The position numbers were made by a program, and so were the translations under genes. Below, one piece after another: positions 27,957 through 38,934 of a DNA stretch of 64,000 nt. A model generated the notes under the pieces. The model was not told where the DNA came from. It searched no databases and saw nothing but the letters and a program-made list of their open reading frames with translations. The stretch comes from Neorhodopirellula lusitana. Lineage in GTDB: Bacteria > Planctomycetota > Planctomycetia > Pirellulales > Pirellulaceae. The stretch's first letter is position 1. Each line of letters begins with the position of its first letter. The stretch lies in contig NZ_FXUG01000010.1 in assembly GCF_900182915.1 (NCBI RefSeq), forward strand, positions 124,001 to 188,000, read 5' to 3'.

Positions 27957-28676
27957 TCAACCAACCTGATTCATCGCCTCATCGAAGCGTCGATCGAATT
28001 CCGCAAACAACATCAACGTCTCCGATCGCTGCAGCACCTTCTCGACCTGCTCAGCTCCGGCACGCACGGCGGGCTGAGTTTCGATATCGTCACTGCTAGT
28101 GTCCTGCCGATCGAAGGTCTGCTTCGCACTCGAGACAGCCGCGTCTTTCCAGTGATCCACCGTTCCCAGGGCGTCCTTCACCGCCGCTCGTACGGTGCGC
28201 CAGTCCATTTGGGCGAAGGCGTTTTCGAATGCGGATTGCATCTGCATCGCTTGCCGAACTCCTTTACTGCCGGCCGCGTTCTGCTTTTCAAGCTTGCCTG
28301 CGGCCAAATACCGGTCCAAGGTGCGACCTAGCAACACCGTCCGCATGATCTCCAACGGGACACCGCGTACGGATGTGAAGATCGTCACCACTTTACGTAT
28401 CGGGAACAGAAGCAGCTTCAGTGGCGCCCTTACCACAGTCGCCGCGCAGCCGGACAAACAACCACCGCTGGCCGAATAGAACAAAGAAAGATCTTCCTCT
28501 GTCAGCTCCGACTTGTGTGCCGACAACGTCTGACGGACGACGAATCGACGACATTGACCCTGCACCATCTCGTCGACAAAGGGAATCGGGATGAATCTCG
28601 CTCCGGCTGAAACGATCCCCGCAACCGCCCACTGGTGAACAAGCCAAGATGACGACGCGTCGGATTCAGTACTCAT
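27957..28676 (-). CDS. Conserved-looking protein of unknown function with hydrophobic segments
   Basis: The product has 239 residues. An N-terminal amphipathic/hydrophobic stretch (WAVAGIVSAGARFIPIPFVD) is followed by a cysteine-containing segment (QCRRFVVRQTL and SGGCLSGCAATVVRAPLKLL), a possible membrane-associated region, and a helical C-terminal half ending EFDRRFDEAMNQV. I do not recognise a family. It sits between the GSP26-like gene and the large hybrid kinase, in the same orientation. The even composition and length make a real gene likely. Confidence 0.65.
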   Translation of the reverse strand: MSTESDASSSWLVHQWAVAGIVSAGARFIPIPFVDEMVQGQCRRFVVRQTLSAHKSELTEEDLSLFYSASGGCLSGCAATVVRAPLKLLLFPIRKVVTIFTSVRGVPLEIMRTVLLGRTLDRYLAAGKLEKQNAAGSKGVRQAMQMQSAFENAFAQMDWRTVRAAVKDALGTVDHWKDAAVSSAKQTFDRQDTSSDDIETQPAVRAGAEQVEKVLQRSETLMLFAEFDRRFDEAMNQVG

Positions 28677-28988
28677 GCTTAGACTCGAAAATCAAATGCG
28701 GAAAGGGCTTGCGGCATTGTCCCCGCCAGCGACAACGCGAGCGAGCACAGGCAGCCTGCTAGGCAAATTACAGTGTCAACAGGCCACCAGGTAAGCCAGG
28801 CCGTCATGCCAGAAATCAGCTAACTGGAAACCTACCCAACGCTGCGTGTCGCAATTGCCGTACCAGCAACCACAAGGCTGCCATCACGCCGGGTCACCGT
28901 TGTTCCAGCATCGCCTAGCCTGCACCGCCGACACCACCCGGATCCGATCAAGGCAAAGCCCGCAACAACCAAACGCGGTCCGCCTCTT
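28677..28988. other. Gene-free stretch of 312 bp
   Basis: Nothing recognisable here. The only ORF is short and of unlikely composition. It probably holds the end of the kinase transcript and the promoter of the downstream minus-strand gene. Confidence 0.3.
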
Positions 28989-31900
28989 CTAGTGCAGCAA
29001 GCGTTTGGCGGCATTCAGCAATCGATCCACGTCGAGCGGCTTACTGAGATACTCGTCGAACCCCTCGCCAATCAAACGGCGGCGAGTTCCTTTCATGGCA
29101 TCCGCCGTCAAAGCGATCACCGGCATCTCAATCCCGCGAGCACGGATTTCTCGGATCGCGCCCACGCCGTCGAGTTCCGGCATTTGCATGTCCATCAAGC
29201 ACAGCTCGTATGGCTCACCCGCCTCGATCGCGGCAACAATCATGTCGACCGCCTGCTGTCCATTCTCGGCAGCGTCCACATGACAATCCGCCTTCTTCAA
29301 AAAGTGTTGGGCAACAAACCGGACATCTCGCATGTCGTCCGCAATCAGAACCTTCGCATTCAGCGTCGCTCGCCGACCTTTGCCGTCCGGCGACGCTGCC
29401 ACATCAAGATTCTCGGTAGCCGACTGGATCAAAACCGTCTCCAACGCACCAGCCGGATCGATGGGAACCCGGAACGTGAAGACGCTTCCTTTGCCCTGCG
29501 TGCTTTCCACACCGATCTCACCACCCAGGGCGTCGACCAAACGCTTCGTGATACTCAAGCCCAACCCCGTGCCGCCAAACCGACTGGAAATGGAATGGTC
29601 CGCTTGCACAAACGGTTCGAATAACGTGTTGATCTTTTGCGGCGAAATACCGATGCCCGTGTCGCGCACCGACACCACCAAAAAGCGGTCGCTGTCCACT
29701 AGCTCTGATTCAACAACTACGTCGACGCGCCCCTTGGGCGAGAACTTCAACGCATTGGCGATCAAATTAATCATGATCTGTCGCAAGCGAGCGGAATCGG
29801 TCGTCACCGTTGCAGGCAAAGGATTCTTCAACTCAAAATGCAACTCGTTTTGATACTCAACTGTCCGCATTTGCATCGTTGCGTGCACATCGCCCAGAAC
29901 ATGCCCCAGCGCCACGGTTGCATTCGAGGTACGAAACTTGTCGGACTCGATTCGAGAAAGATCCAACACGTCACCCAGCAGACGCAGCAAGTAGTCACCG
30001 TTTCGCTGAATGGTGGCCAAATTCTCCTGCAATGATTCGTCGGTCGGTTCTTCTTGAATGATCCGGGTGAAACCAAGAATCGCTGACAGCGGCGTACGCA
30101 GCTCGTGACTCATGTTGGCCAAGAATCGGCTCTTGGCTTGATTGGCCGCGTCCGCAATCTCTTTCGCTTCACGCAGTTCCTGTTCCACCTCCAGTCGTTC
30201 TCCAATATCAACGAACGTCACCACCGCACCGATGACCACATCGTCCTGCTTCACCGGATGACACCAGTACTCCACCGGGAACGTGGAACCGTCGCTTCGG
30301 CAAAAGACCTCATTGCGAACGTTGTCAGAGCGTCCCTGGCGAAGGGCCGCACGAATGCGTGAATGAGCTTCCGGATTCTCGTCACCATCACACGTCATCG
30401 CCTGAGTGACCGCGTGCATGTCCTGTTCGACCAGTTCGTCGCCGCTCTCATAGCCAAGCATCCGTGCGGCGGATTCGTTGCAAAAGATGCAGGCCCCATC
30501 CGCATCGAGACCAAAGATGCCTTCGGCGGTCGAGTCCAGCAACAACCGAATGGTTTGCTCGTTTGACTTTGCCAAATCAGCAGACGCGATTCGTTCAGTC
30601 ACATCGTTTTGCACACCGACGAAGTGAGTGATCGTATTCTCTTCATCACGAACCGGCGTGATGTAGAGATCGTTCCAGAACGCCCGCCCGTCCTTGCGGT
30701 AGTTCTGGATCAAAGTCCGGAATGACTCGCCCTTCGCAATCGCACCACGGATCTGGTCGATCGTCTCCTGGTCCGTATCCCTGCCTTGCAAGAACCGGCA
30801 ATTCAATCCAACGACTTCAGACTCAGTGTACCCCGTCATTTTGGTAAAGCCATCATTCACGAACGTGATTGGATGCTCCGGATCTCGATGATCGGTGATG
30901 ATGATCCCGCCCGCGGCTGCTGATACGGCTTTGCTAAGCAGTCGCATTTCCGACTCGGCTTCCTTTCGCCAAGCCGTCTCTCGAATGGACGCGAACACAT
31001 GTCGATGGCCCTGCAAAGCCACGGGCGTCAGTGATACTTCCACCGGAAATTCAGACAGGTCCCTTCGACGGTGCATCCCCTCAAACAACTCTCCGGAACT
31101 CGAATGGGCCGCGTCGAAGCGTTTGCGAAAGCCATCCGCGGTGTACTCAAAACCGAACTCCAAGGCCGACATTCCCACTAGCTCGCCGGCCGCCAAGCCG
31201 ATCTGTTCGCCCATCTTCCGGTTGGCGTAGACCACCAGCCCTTCTTCATCGATCAGGACCTGAGCATCCACGTTTTCGTCGGCCATGAACTTGAACTGCA
31301 CCACATCCGTTTGCGCCTTTCGCAACGCCTGAATGTTGATGAACGAGACAACCACACCACCGGTTTGATTCTTGGATGAATACGGCAGGGCACGAAACAG
31401 ATACGGCTCGCCCTGGCACACGGCCTCCCATTCTTGTTCATCCTGCGTCTTGAGCACTTGCTGGATTCGCACCATGAAGTCTTGACCGCCGATCGCCTTC
31501 GTGAACGCCTCGACGCTACGCCCTTGGTCTTGGGATTCCAGCGACAACAGGCGGCCTACTTCGGGCGTGAAGCGGCGGATAAAAAGTTCATCATCTAGAA
31601 ACAAGACACCAACGCGAGTGGTGGCCAACAAGTTGTTCATGTCCGAATTGGCTTCGTCTAACTCGACAACCCGAGCCTGATGCTCTGCATTGACGGTATA
31701 GAGCTCTTCGTTGACGCTGTGCAATTCTTCGTTGGTGCTTTGCAACTCCTCGTTCGAGGCGACCATTTCTTCATTGGTTGCTTGCAGCTCTTCGTTGGAA
31801 GTTTCAAGCTCCTCAATGGTGGCCTGCAGGTTCTGGCGACTGAAATCGAGCTCTTGTTCCAATCCCTCAATACGAGCCACACTGACCTTGTTGAAATCGA

Positions 31901-33914
31901 GGTTATTGACCGGGTTTTCCTCGCTGGAAATCGGCATCGCATCGGCCAGCTCAAACTGAACCAAAACGCACGAAGCCTTCGACCTAGGAAGGTTCAGCGG
32001 CCGCACAATCAGATGCACCTCCGTGTCGGATGACAAACGAGGAAGACTTAAACCGCTGTACCGGACAATCTTATCGTCGTGCAGCGAATGCTGAATCGCC
32101 GCCGACACCGACGTTCGCACTTCCGAGGGAAGCATGTCCAACAGCTTGGAAGTTGGCCGGCCCGTCGGCACCTCCAGAAATTCTTGTGCACCGGGGAAAA
32201 CATGCAACACGTTCATCGCCGAATCAACCAACACGCTGGGCGGCATCATCTGGCCGAGCAACACGTCGTACGCCTCGGGCAGAACTTCTTTCGCTGACGC
32301 GACCGGCGATTCCGCTGCCGCTAACGACCGGGCGGCGGGCAACACGCCAGGCGATTGTCCCGCCAAGGGCATACGCATTTCAATCGGCAACCGCACATCG
32401 CGGCGTTTGCGAAAGATCTTCCAGTGCGTGTCGATGGTGTCAAACTCGTCACTGATATCGCCAACCGCCTCGCTGGGTCCTAGGAACAGCACACCATTCG
32501 CCTTCAATGCGAAATGGAAGAGCGACAAAGTCTTCCGCTGCGCCGGCGGCTGCAAATAGATCAGCATGTTGCGGCACGTCACCAGGTTCATCTGAGTGAA
32601 CGGAGGATCGTTGATCACGTTTTGGGGCGCAAAGACCACGTTGCTACGAAGCTCGTTGTTGACACAATAGCCATCCCGGCGTTTGTTGAAGAAGCGAGCC
32701 AAGCGTTCCGGCGAAACCTCACCCACACGTGATTCGTCGTACGTCCCCGTGGACGCGAACTGCAACGATTCCCGGTGAGCATCGGTGGCAAACATCTTAA
32801 AACCGATGTGTTTCCCCGAGCGTTCAATCGCCTCGGTCATCAACATCGCGATCGAGTACGCCTCTTCGCCTGTTGCACATCCACACACCCAAATTCGGAT
32901 CGTGTCTTCGGCACGGTCGACCAACTCGGGAATGACCTGCTTTTCCAACACAGCGAACGCTTCCGCGTCTCGAAAGAAACGCGTAACCCCGATCAACAAA
33001 TCCTTGTACAAGTCGCTTACCTCGGCACTGGACGCGTTGATGTGTTCCACGTAGTCATCAACGCTATTGAGTTTCAGCAGTTCGATGCGCCGCTGGATCC
33101 GGCGGCCGACCGTTCCAATTTTGTAGTGGCTGAAATCAATTCCGTGCTTGCGTCGCAGGAGTTGATAGACCCGTTCCAGCCCCGTTTCCTTGATCGTGTT
33201 GGGCTCCTGTTGTTGAAGCGTTGACGGCGACTCCCCATCGACCGTGTATCGTCGCAGGGCGTCTCCCATCACTTCGGGCGGCAACGCCAAAGCCACCTTG
33301 CCGGTTTGCAAAGCGTGTAGCGGCATCGCTTCGAACTTGCATGTCGACGGTTCCTGCGCGATCACGAGCCCGGCGTTTTCAGCAATGTCGGTGATCCCGC
33401 GCGACCCGTCGCTTCCTGTTCCCGACAGGATGATGCCCACGCTGTACCGACCCGCGTCCTGAGCGAGCGAGCGTAAGAACTGATCGATCGGATGCGAAAG
33501 CACCTTCTCCGTGCTCCGCTCGGTCAACAACAGCTTGCCGTTGCTGATCACCATCTCCTTCTTGGGCGGAATCAGATAGATCGTGTCCGGCTGAACCTCA
33601 ACTCCATCGTCGACCACTTCGACTTTGATCTTAGTGACCCGCCGCAGGAGTTGATCCATGTGGCTTTTGAAGTCAGGCGACAAATGCTGAACAACAACGA
33701 ACGACATGCCGCAATTTTCTGGCATGGATCGGAAGAGTGTCTCCAACGCCTCCAATCCACCAGCCGACGCACCAATCCCCACGATGTAATGCCGGCGATG
33801 GTCGGGCTCCGAAAAATCCGCACCTGGCTCAGCCACCGCAGCAGAATCGCGGCCACCCGCCACGGCTACGGGCGAGGCTTCTGAACTGGGACGAGGCGTT
33901 TCAATATCAGGCAT
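28989..33914 (-). CDS. CheB-CheR-PAS-LOV hybrid histidine kinase with receiver
   Basis: I place the start at ATG 33914 ([14 protein letters not shown]), giving 1641 residues. In order: CheB methylesterase ([13 protein letters not shown] with Ser50, [28 protein letters not shown]); CheR methyltransferase ([45 protein letters not shown]); a heptad coiled coil built of repeated NEEL units; four PAS domains; HisKA with His1270 in [11 protein letters not shown]; an HATPase ([27 protein letters not shown]); and a receiver with Asp1575 in LMDMQMP. The third PAS carries GLNCRFLQG with Cys1039, the photo-adduct cysteine of LOV domains, plus [20 protein letters not shown]. It is thus probably a blue-light-sensing kinase. 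No chemoreceptor or CheA gene is nearby. Confidence 0.92.
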   Translation of the reverse strand: MPDIETPRPSSEASPVAVAGGRDSAAVAEPGADFSEPDHRRHYIVGIGASAGGLEALETLFRSMPENCGMSFVVVQHLSPDFKSHMDQLLRRVTKIKVEVVDDGVEVQPDTIYLIPPKKEMVISNGKLLLTERSTEKVLSHPIDQFLRSLAQDAGRYSVGIILSGTGSDGSRGITDIAENAGLVIAQEPSTCKFEAMPLHALQTGKVALALPPEVMGDALRRYTVDGESPSTLQQQEPNTIKETGLERVYQLLRRKHGIDFSHYKIGTVGRRIQRRIELLKLNSVDDYVEHINASSAEVSDLYKDLLIGVTRFFRDAEAFAVLEKQVIPELVDRAEDTIRIWVCGCATGEEAYSIAMLMTEAIERSGKHIGFKMFATDAHRESLQFASTGTYDESRVGEVSPERLARFFNKRRDGYCVNNELRSNVVFAPQNVINDPPFTQMNLVTCRNMLIYLQPPAQRKTLSLFHFALKANGVLFLGPSEAVGDISDEFDTIDTHWKIFRKRRDVRLPIEMRMPLAGQSPGVLPAARSLAAAESPVASAKEVLPEAYDVLLGQMMPPSVLVDSAMNVLHVFPGAQEFLEVPTGRPTSKLLDMLPSEVRTSVSAAIQHSLHDDKIVRYSGLSLPRLSSDTEVHLIVRPLNLPRSKASCVLVQFELADAMPISSEENPVNNLDFNKVSVARIEGLEQELDFSRQNLQATIEELETSNEELQATNEEMVASNEELQSTNEELHSVNEELYTVNAEHQARVVELDEANSDMNNLLATTRVGVLFLDDELFIRRFTPEVGRLLSLESQDQGRSVEAFTKAIGGQDFMVRIQQVLKTQDEQEWEAVCQGEPYLFRALPYSSKNQTGGVVVSFINIQALRKAQTDVVQFKFMADENVDAQVLIDEEGLVVYANRKMGEQIGLAAGELVGMSALEFGFEYTADGFRKRFDAAHSSSGELFEGMHRRRDLSEFPVEVSLTPVALQGHRHVFASIRETAWRKEAESEMRLLSKAVSAAAGGIIITDHRDPEHPITFVNDGFTKMTGYTESEVVGLNCRFLQGRDTDQETIDQIRGAIAKGESFRTLIQNYRKDGRAFWNDLYITPVRDEENTITHFVGVQNDVTERIASADLAKSNEQTIRLLLDSTAEGIFGLDADGACIFCNESAARMLGYESGDELVEQDMHAVTQAMTCDGDENPEAHSRIRAALRQGRSDNVRNEVFCRSDGSTFPVEYWCHPVKQDDVVIGAVVTFVDIGERLEVEQELREAKEIADAANQAKSRFLANMSHELRTPLSAILGFTRIIQEEPTDESLQENLATIQRNGDYLLRLLGDVLDLSRIESDKFRTSNATVALGHVLGDVHATMQMRTVEYQNELHFELKNPLPATVTTDSARLRQIMINLIANALKFSPKGRVDVVVESELVDSDRFLVVSVRDTGIGISPQKINTLFEPFVQADHSISSRFGGTGLGLSITKRLVDALGGEIGVESTQGKGSVFTFRVPIDPAGALETVLIQSATENLDVAASPDGKGRRATLNAKVLIADDMRDVRFVAQHFLKKADCHVDAAENGQQAVDMIVAAIEAGEPYELCLMDMQMPELDGVGAIREIRARGIEMPVIALTADAMKGTRRRLIGEGFDEYLSKPLDVDRLLNAAKRLLH

Positions 33915-34424
33915 GGCGGTTTTCAAAGATGGGCAACAGCCCGCAGAGCGTTTGCGAGAGACTCGTAATCGCAAGATTGGGTCGCAATGGGCAGCGTCTC
34001 GACATCGCGTTGTCGATTCATCCGACAACGCATCCATCCAGACGATCGCCCAGCGACTCGATGGCAGCAGATGGCAACGAAATCCGCATTCGCCCGATCC
34101 GAAATCTGTCGTCAAAATGTATCTAGCCAACCTGGGCCGGTCAATGAACACTACTGACCCGAGCTTGCCATAAACCGACGTACGAGCTCACTTTGGCACG
34201 ACAAATGCGACACTGATATGCTACCAAGACAATCAGTCGGATCTGTGACAGCGAAGTCCGTGACACGAGATTGGGCGCCACGTACTGTGGAGCACCAACA
34301 CGCTGGAACGGGGCTCAACCCAATGGCAAAGCCTCATAGCGGTTCGCTCCGCATCAATGCAGCCGACACAACGAACCAACCTACAACTATCCAATCTTTT
34401 CAACCGCCTGCTGAAGGGCATTCC
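33915..34424. other. Divergent intergenic region of about 510 bp
   Basis: It lies between the hybrid kinase and the transglutaminase gene. Open frames that extend both genes upstream exist, but without ribosome-binding sites or conserved composition. No repeat or strong hairpin was seen. Confidence 0.35.
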
Positions 34425-35267
34425 ATGAATCAAATCCAAGTCGGTAGCCGAATCGTCTACCAAGTGAACACACCTACTACGTTCCTGTTCAACATTTCAG
34501 TCGTTCAAAACGAGCATCAGAAAACGATTTCAGAGTCGTTCGACGTCCAACCGTTCCACAAGATCGAAGAATGTGCAGTGGGACCACTGGGCAATCGCGT
34601 CGTACGTCTGTCTGTTCCGCCAGGCGTGCTGAAGATTGACTACCGGGCAACCGTCAAACTTGATGCGGAACAAGTGGATGTGACCGACGTCGGCGAGACG
34701 CCCTACGAGCAACTCCCCGCTGACGTCCTGACCTACCTCAACCCCAGTCGCTATTGCGAGTCCGACAAACTGCTCGACTTCGCGATGGAACAGTTCGGGA
34801 CTCTATTGCCTGGATATTCTCGTGTCACCGCGATCTGCAACTGGACCTACGACCAACTCACCTACACGCCCGGCAGCACCGGTCCCACGACCACGGCTTG
34901 CGATGTTCTGGAACAGAAAGCCGGCGTTTGCCGCGACTTTGCACACGTCGCCATCAGCCTGTGCCGAGCCATGGGGGTTCCTGCTCGCTATGTCGCTGGA
35001 TACGCCGTCAATTTGAATCCGCCTGACTTCCATGGATTCTTCGAAGCATACCTGGATGGCCGTTGGTTCCTGTTTGACGCGACCCGGCTTGCACCCGTTG
35101 GGGGGTTCGTACGAATCGGGGCCGGACGTGACGCCGCCGACGTCGCGTTCAGTACGATTCGCGGCTCCGCTCTAAACACCGAAATGGAAGTCTGGGCAAA
35201 CGAGCAACAAGTTGGGGATGAACTCCTTGACCCCAACAACGTCGAAACCGCAGTCAGCTCTGCCTAA
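34425..35267 (+). CDS. Transglutaminase-like cysteine protease family protein
   Basis: ATG 34425 follows GAAGGG by six bases and gives 280 residues. The N-terminal about 110 residues form the bacterial transglutaminase-like beta domain. The catalytic domain has KAGVCRDFAHVAISLCRAMG (nucleophile Cys), VPARYVAGYAVN, FHGFFEAYLDGRWFLFDATR (His and Asp of the triad). Members are thought to be proteases or amidases, sometimes linked to glutamate-cysteine ligase-type genes, none of which are here. There is no signal peptide. It stands alone and points towards the catalase gene. Confidence 0.88.
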   Translation: MNQIQVGSRIVYQVNTPTTFLFNISVVQNEHQKTISESFDVQPFHKIEECAVGPLGNRVVRLSVPPGVLKIDYRATVKLDAEQVDVTDVGETPYEQLPADVLTYLNPSRYCESDKLLDFAMEQFGTLLPGYSRVTAICNWTYDQLTYTPGSTGPTTTACDVLEQKAGVCRDFAHVAISLCRAMGVPARYVAGYAVNLNPPDFHGFFEAYLDGRWFLFDATRLAPVGGFVRIGAGRDAADVAFSTIRGSALNTEMEVWANEQQVGDELLDPNNVETAVSSA

Positions 35268-35596
35268 GTGTTCGCCTGAATGTTCGCGCTAACAGGTCGC
35301 ACGCGGGCTCGATCGCATCGACAAAATGGGCCAACTGGTCGTTCACCGACCAGCCTGCGTTAAAATCGCTCCACTGGCGATTTCGACCATGCCCGAGCAT
35401 CGCAAACCAAGCCCGAGCGGCGCAAGCCAGGCCGCTGCGTGATCGCTCATCCAAGCGAAAAGTTCCGGTGTTGATGGGCCGCCGATTGTGATTGCGGAAA
35501 TCACCTTCTTTGAAATGCAAGCCTGCTGATCATGGCACGGCATGGCAATTGCTTTCCCAGCCCGGAAATCAAACCGCCCATCTCAAGGAACATAGC
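35268..35596. other. Intergenic region upstream of katE
   Basis: The 329 bp have no convincing gene. A minus-strand frame at about 35254-35520 has poor composition and overlaps the transglutaminase end. The promoter of katE should lie at the right end. Confidence 0.35.
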
Positions 35597-37684
35597 ATGG
35601 CAAAAAAGGCCGAGTCCAAAACTGGTTACGAGTCCACCACTGGCAATGGAGGCGAGCCCCATCAAATCGCAACCGATGGACCGCGATTGACCACCAACCA
35701 GGGCACCGTGATCTCTGATGATCAGAATACATTGACCATCGGACCACGCGGTCCCCAGTTGCTGGAAGACCACATCCTGCGTGAAAAGATCACTCACTTC
35801 GACCACGAACGCATTCCCGAACGCGTGGTCCACGCCCGCGGCTATGGTGCTCACGGATACTTCCAAAGTTACAAGTCGGCATCCAAGCTTTGCAAAGCCG
35901 GCTTCCTGCAAGATCCAGAAGCGAAGACGCCCGTCTTCTGTCGTATTTCAACCGTCGCGGGTAGCGCTGGATCACGCGACACCGCCCGTGACGTACGCGG
36001 GTTCGCCGTTAAGTTCTACACCGACGAAGGCAACTACGACCTGGTCGGCAACAACATCCCCGTGTTCTTCATTCAAGACGCAATCAAGTTCCCCGACCTG
36101 ATCCACAGCGTCAAACCGGCTCCAGACCGCGACTTCCCACAAGCTCAATCGGCCCATGATACGTTTTGGGACTTCGTTTCATTGAACCCCGAATCCATGC
36201 ACATGTTGATGTGGGTGATGTCGGACCGGGCGATCCCGACATCACTACGAATGATCGAAGGCTTCGGCGTTCACTCTTTCCGCATGATTGACAAGGAAGG
36301 CAACTCCACCTTCGTCAAATTCCACTGGCGTCCCAAGTACGGCACCTTTTCGCAAATCTGGGACGAAGCCGTGATGGTTGGTGGTGCTGATCCCGATTTC
36401 CATCGCCGCGACATGTGGAACTCAATCGAGTCAGGAGACTATCCCGAGTGGGAACTGTCCGTGCAGTCGTTTACCCAGGAACAGGCGGATGCATTCGACT
36501 TCGACCATCTCGATCCGACCAAGTTGATCCCCGAAGAACTCGTGCCGCTGACACCGATTGGCAAGATGGTTCTGGACCGCAACGTCGACAACTTCTTTGC
36601 GGAAACCGAGCAAGTCGCGTTCTGTCCTTCGCACCTTGTCCCTGGCATCGATTTTTCCAACGATCCACTGCTTCAGGGTCGACTGTTCTCGTATCTCGAT
36701 ACCCAGCTCTCGCGACTGGGCAGCCCCAATTTCCATCAGATTCCGGTCAACAAACCCAAGTGCCCCTTCGCGAATTTCCAACGCGACGGGCACATGCAAA
36801 CCGAAGTCCCGACCGGTCGAGTCGCCAACCAACCCAACTCGTTGGACGAAGCCGGGCCGCGGGAAGACCCGAAATCCGGCTTCCATTCGTTCCCCGCAGA
36901 AGAAGCTGGCCAGAAAGTCCGACTGCGTCCGGAGAGTTTCGCTGATCATTACACCCAGGCTCGCCTGTTTTGGAAGTCGATGACCGAGCCCGAACAACGA
37001 CACATCGTCGGCGGGTTCTCATTCGAACTAGGCAAATGCCAAGAGACCAAGATTCGAACTCGGATGCTCGGCCATCTCAACAACATCGCGCCAGAGCTAA
37101 GCAGCCAAGTCGCTGACTGTCTGGGCATGAAAGGCATGGCTGACAAAATCAAACCCGCGGTCCCCGTTGGGGATCCGGAACCTTCGCTGCCGCTATCGCA
37201 ATACGCGGTCGCTCCCAAGTCGATCGCTGGCAAGAAGATTGGTCTGCTGACCACCAACGGCGTCGACGCGGGGCTGCTAGGCGCGATCCAGAAAACGGTA
37301 CAGGCTGAAGGAGCCAAGCTGGAAATTATCGCCCCCAAAATCGGCCCGATGGAGACGAGCGAAGGACAAGAGGTCACGCCCGATCACTTCTTGGCCGGTG
37401 CCCCCTCGCCATTGTTCGATGCGGTGATCATTGCACCCGCCCCGTCAGCCGTGGAATCGCTACTCGCTGAGGCCGCGGCGATTGACTGGATTCGCACGGC
37501 GTTCGCTCACTTGAAAGCGATCGGATTTAACGAAGCGTCCTCACCTTTGTTTGAAAAGGCGGCTGTCAAGTTGGACGCCGATGAAGGCATGATCGACGTC
37601 ACCGATGCCTCGCTCACTGAGTTCGTTACACAGGCGAAACAGCATCGAATTTGGAAGCGAGAACCACAAGTCCGGTCATGCTAA
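35597..37684 (+). CDS. katE: Large-subunit catalase (HPII/KatE type)
   Basis: ATG 35597 follows AAGGAA and gives 695 residues, the size of HPII-type catalases. It has the core catalase fold: [18 protein letters not shown] with distal His79, [40 protein letters not shown] with the proximal heme Tyr in the FSYLDTQ helix, and [10 protein letters not shown]. The C-terminal about 130 residues are the flavodoxin/DJ-1-like domain specific to large catalases ([26 protein letters not shown]). It breaks down hydrogen peroxide; cofactor is heme b or d. Cytosolic, no signal peptide. It fits with Dps and other stress genes. Confidence 0.96.
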   Translation: MAKKAESKTGYESTTGNGGEPHQIATDGPRLTTNQGTVISDDQNTLTIGPRGPQLLEDHILREKITHFDHERIPERVVHARGYGAHGYFQSYKSASKLCKAGFLQDPEAKTPVFCRISTVAGSAGSRDTARDVRGFAVKFYTDEGNYDLVGNNIPVFFIQDAIKFPDLIHSVKPAPDRDFPQAQSAHDTFWDFVSLNPESMHMLMWVMSDRAIPTSLRMIEGFGVHSFRMIDKEGNSTFVKFHWRPKYGTFSQIWDEAVMVGGADPDFHRRDMWNSIESGDYPEWELSVQSFTQEQADAFDFDHLDPTKLIPEELVPLTPIGKMVLDRNVDNFFAETEQVAFCPSHLVPGIDFSNDPLLQGRLFSYLDTQLSRLGSPNFHQIPVNKPKCPFANFQRDGHMQTEVPTGRVANQPNSLDEAGPREDPKSGFHSFPAEEAGQKVRLRPESFADHYTQARLFWKSMTEPEQRHIVGGFSFELGKCQETKIRTRMLGHLNNIAPELSSQVADCLGMKGMADKIKPAVPVGDPEPSLPLSQYAVAPKSIAGKKIGLLTTNGVDAGLLGAIQKTVQAEGAKLEIIAPKIGPMETSEGQEVTPDHFLAGAPSPLFDAVIIAPAPSAVESLLAEAAAIDWIRTAFAHLKAIGFNEASSPLFEKAAVKLDADEGMIDVTDASLTEFVTQAKQHRIWKREPQVRSC

Positions 37685-37887
37685 CTGATTCGTAGAGCAA
37701 CGCGTGCCTCCCGGGTCCATAAAATGATTCCGCTATACGGGTTCCCATCACGGGCCCCTTGGCGGACGTCGTCTCCGCGACCGACAAAAACCGCCGCGTC
37801 TCTTCACTCGGTTCACCGCCAAACGACACAGTTTTTTCATTTTCTCTAGCATCGCCAACAGGCGTAACACACACGAAAGAAAGCCCG

Positions 37888-38493
37888 ATGTCCGAATGTC
37901 AGCTGGAGGTGGATCGGGCAAGTTTTGCATCCCGCATGAAGGCGGTGTTTCAGACTTGGTTGCATCATCCGGCCTCGGTCGCCTCGGTCTGCCCCAGTTC
38001 AAGTGTGTTGACTGAACAGATCGCTGACCGTGAGTCCGTACGGCAAGCGAGCTTGGTGGTCGATTTGGGGCCAGCAACCGGTGAGACATCGGTCGCGTTG
38101 CTAAAACACATGAAGTCGAACGGCAAGCTATTGGCGGTCGAGAAAATGCTCGAATTCATCGCACCGCTCAGCGAGATCCAAGATGATCGGCTAATCGTGC
38201 ACCATGGCGACGCAGGCGACCTGGGTTCGATCCTGCGGACACACGCACTCGGTCGCCCTGACGTCATCGTTTCAGGCGTTCCGTTCTCCACGATGGACGA
38301 GGCATCCGGACGGCGAATCGTGGCTGCGGTCCACGAACATCTTCGCGACGGAGGCCGCTTCCTTGCGTACCAAGTGCGCGACGAGGTTGCCCAACTTGCG
38401 ACACCGCTTTTCGGAAGTCCGATGGTCGAGAAAGTGCACTTGAATGTCCCACCGCTCACCATCTACACGTGGACAAAATCGTCGACTGGGTGA
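37888..38493 (+). CDS. Class I SAM methyltransferase, phospholipid N-methyltransferase-like
   Basis: The start at ATG 37888 gives 201 residues (MSECQLEVDRASFASRMKAV). FQTWLHHPASVASVCPSSSV, then LVVDLGPATGETSVALLKHM (SAM-binding motif I), LLAVEKMLEFI and VIVSGVPFSTMDEASGRRIV follow. The GPATGETS and VSGVPFSTM motifs resemble the PmtA/rRNA-dimethylase-like group that methylates phosphatidylethanolamine. Envelope-lipid genes elsewhere in the window (cardiolipin synthase) fit, but the substrate is not proven. Confidence 0.78.
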   Translation: MSECQLEVDRASFASRMKAVFQTWLHHPASVASVCPSSSVLTEQIADRESVRQASLVVDLGPATGETSVALLKHMKSNGKLLAVEKMLEFIAPLSEIQDDRLIVHHGDAGDLGSILRTHALGRPDVIVSGVPFSTMDEASGRRIVAAVHEHLRDGGRFLAYQVRDEVAQLATPLFGSPMVEKVHLNVPPLTIYTWTKSSTG

Positions 38494-38557
38494 AGCTCGC
38501 CAATTGATCCATGAATCAGCACAGCTTTCGGCCCACGCTTTGCTACGTATGGCTCTA

Positions 38558-38590
38558 GCTTCACTGCAGATAGTTTTGGCTTCACTGCAG
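38558..38590. promoter_or_regulatory. Two 12-bp direct repeats spaced by two helical turns
   Basis: GCTTCACTGCAG occurs at 38579-38590, and at 38558-38569 in the form GCTTCACTGCAG, exactly 21 bp apart. Such spacing places both on one DNA face, as for an activator site. Binding protein unknown. Confidence 0.4.
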
Positions 38591-38639
38591 TTCGGTGAAT
38601 CAACCAAAGACCAGTTTTCCCTTACCTAACCTCGGAACC

Positions 38640-38816
38640 ATGACCACTCAAACTAGCGTCCCTATCCAAACCGTCCACGGCGTCTCCTATCCCTACGTCG
38701 GCGCAACCGCCGAAAACCAATCGTCGAAAAACCGAGACTGCACCAAGCAAGATCCAGGCGATCGCATGGCATCGCGAGCCAGCGTCAAATCTTCCACGTC
38801 GACGAATTCAAAATGA
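38640..38816 (+). CDS. Possible small hydrophilic protein (58 aa)
   Basis: ATG 38640 starts MTTQTSVPIQTVHGVSYPYV, then a Ser/Lys/Thr-rich tail ending STSTNSK. The sequence is of low complexity with no known motif; the ribosome-binding site (CGGAA) is weak. It lies between the methyltransferase and the receiver gene, after a direct-repeat region. It may be a disordered stress peptide or a chance frame. Confidence 0.3.
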   Translation: MTTQTSVPIQTVHGVSYPYVGATAENQSSKNRDCTKQDPGDRMASRASVKSSTSTNSK

Positions 38817-38819
38817 TAA

Positions 38820-38891
38820 CGGTTGGCTCTTCTCGTTGAGGAGCCCGCCAACCGCCCGTGTCCCCATCACGGGAGGGCTCCCCCGATTTTC
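38820..38891 (+). ncRNA. Candidate structured leader/attenuator before the receiver gene
   Basis: CGGTTGGC (38820-38827) pairs with GCCAACCG (38847-38854), extended inside by CTTCTC/GAGGAG around GTT. A second stem is CCCGTG/CACGGG (38855-38860 with 38868-38873). GGAGCCC (38840-38846) inside the first stem is also fully complementary to GGGCTCC (38875-38881), which would give a competing structure that ends in CCCGATTTT. Mutually exclusive pairing like this is characteristic of attenuators, but a plain terminator of the upstream transcript is possible. Confidence 0.45.
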
Positions 38892-38934
38892 AATGTAGCG
38901 CAACGCATCTATTGATGGCGCTGAGAGGTTGACG

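Noticed and set aside
35254..35520. 88-residue minus-strand frame between the transglutaminase and katE genes
   Set aside because: Overlaps the end of the transglutaminase gene and has no recognisable domain; considered a chance frame.
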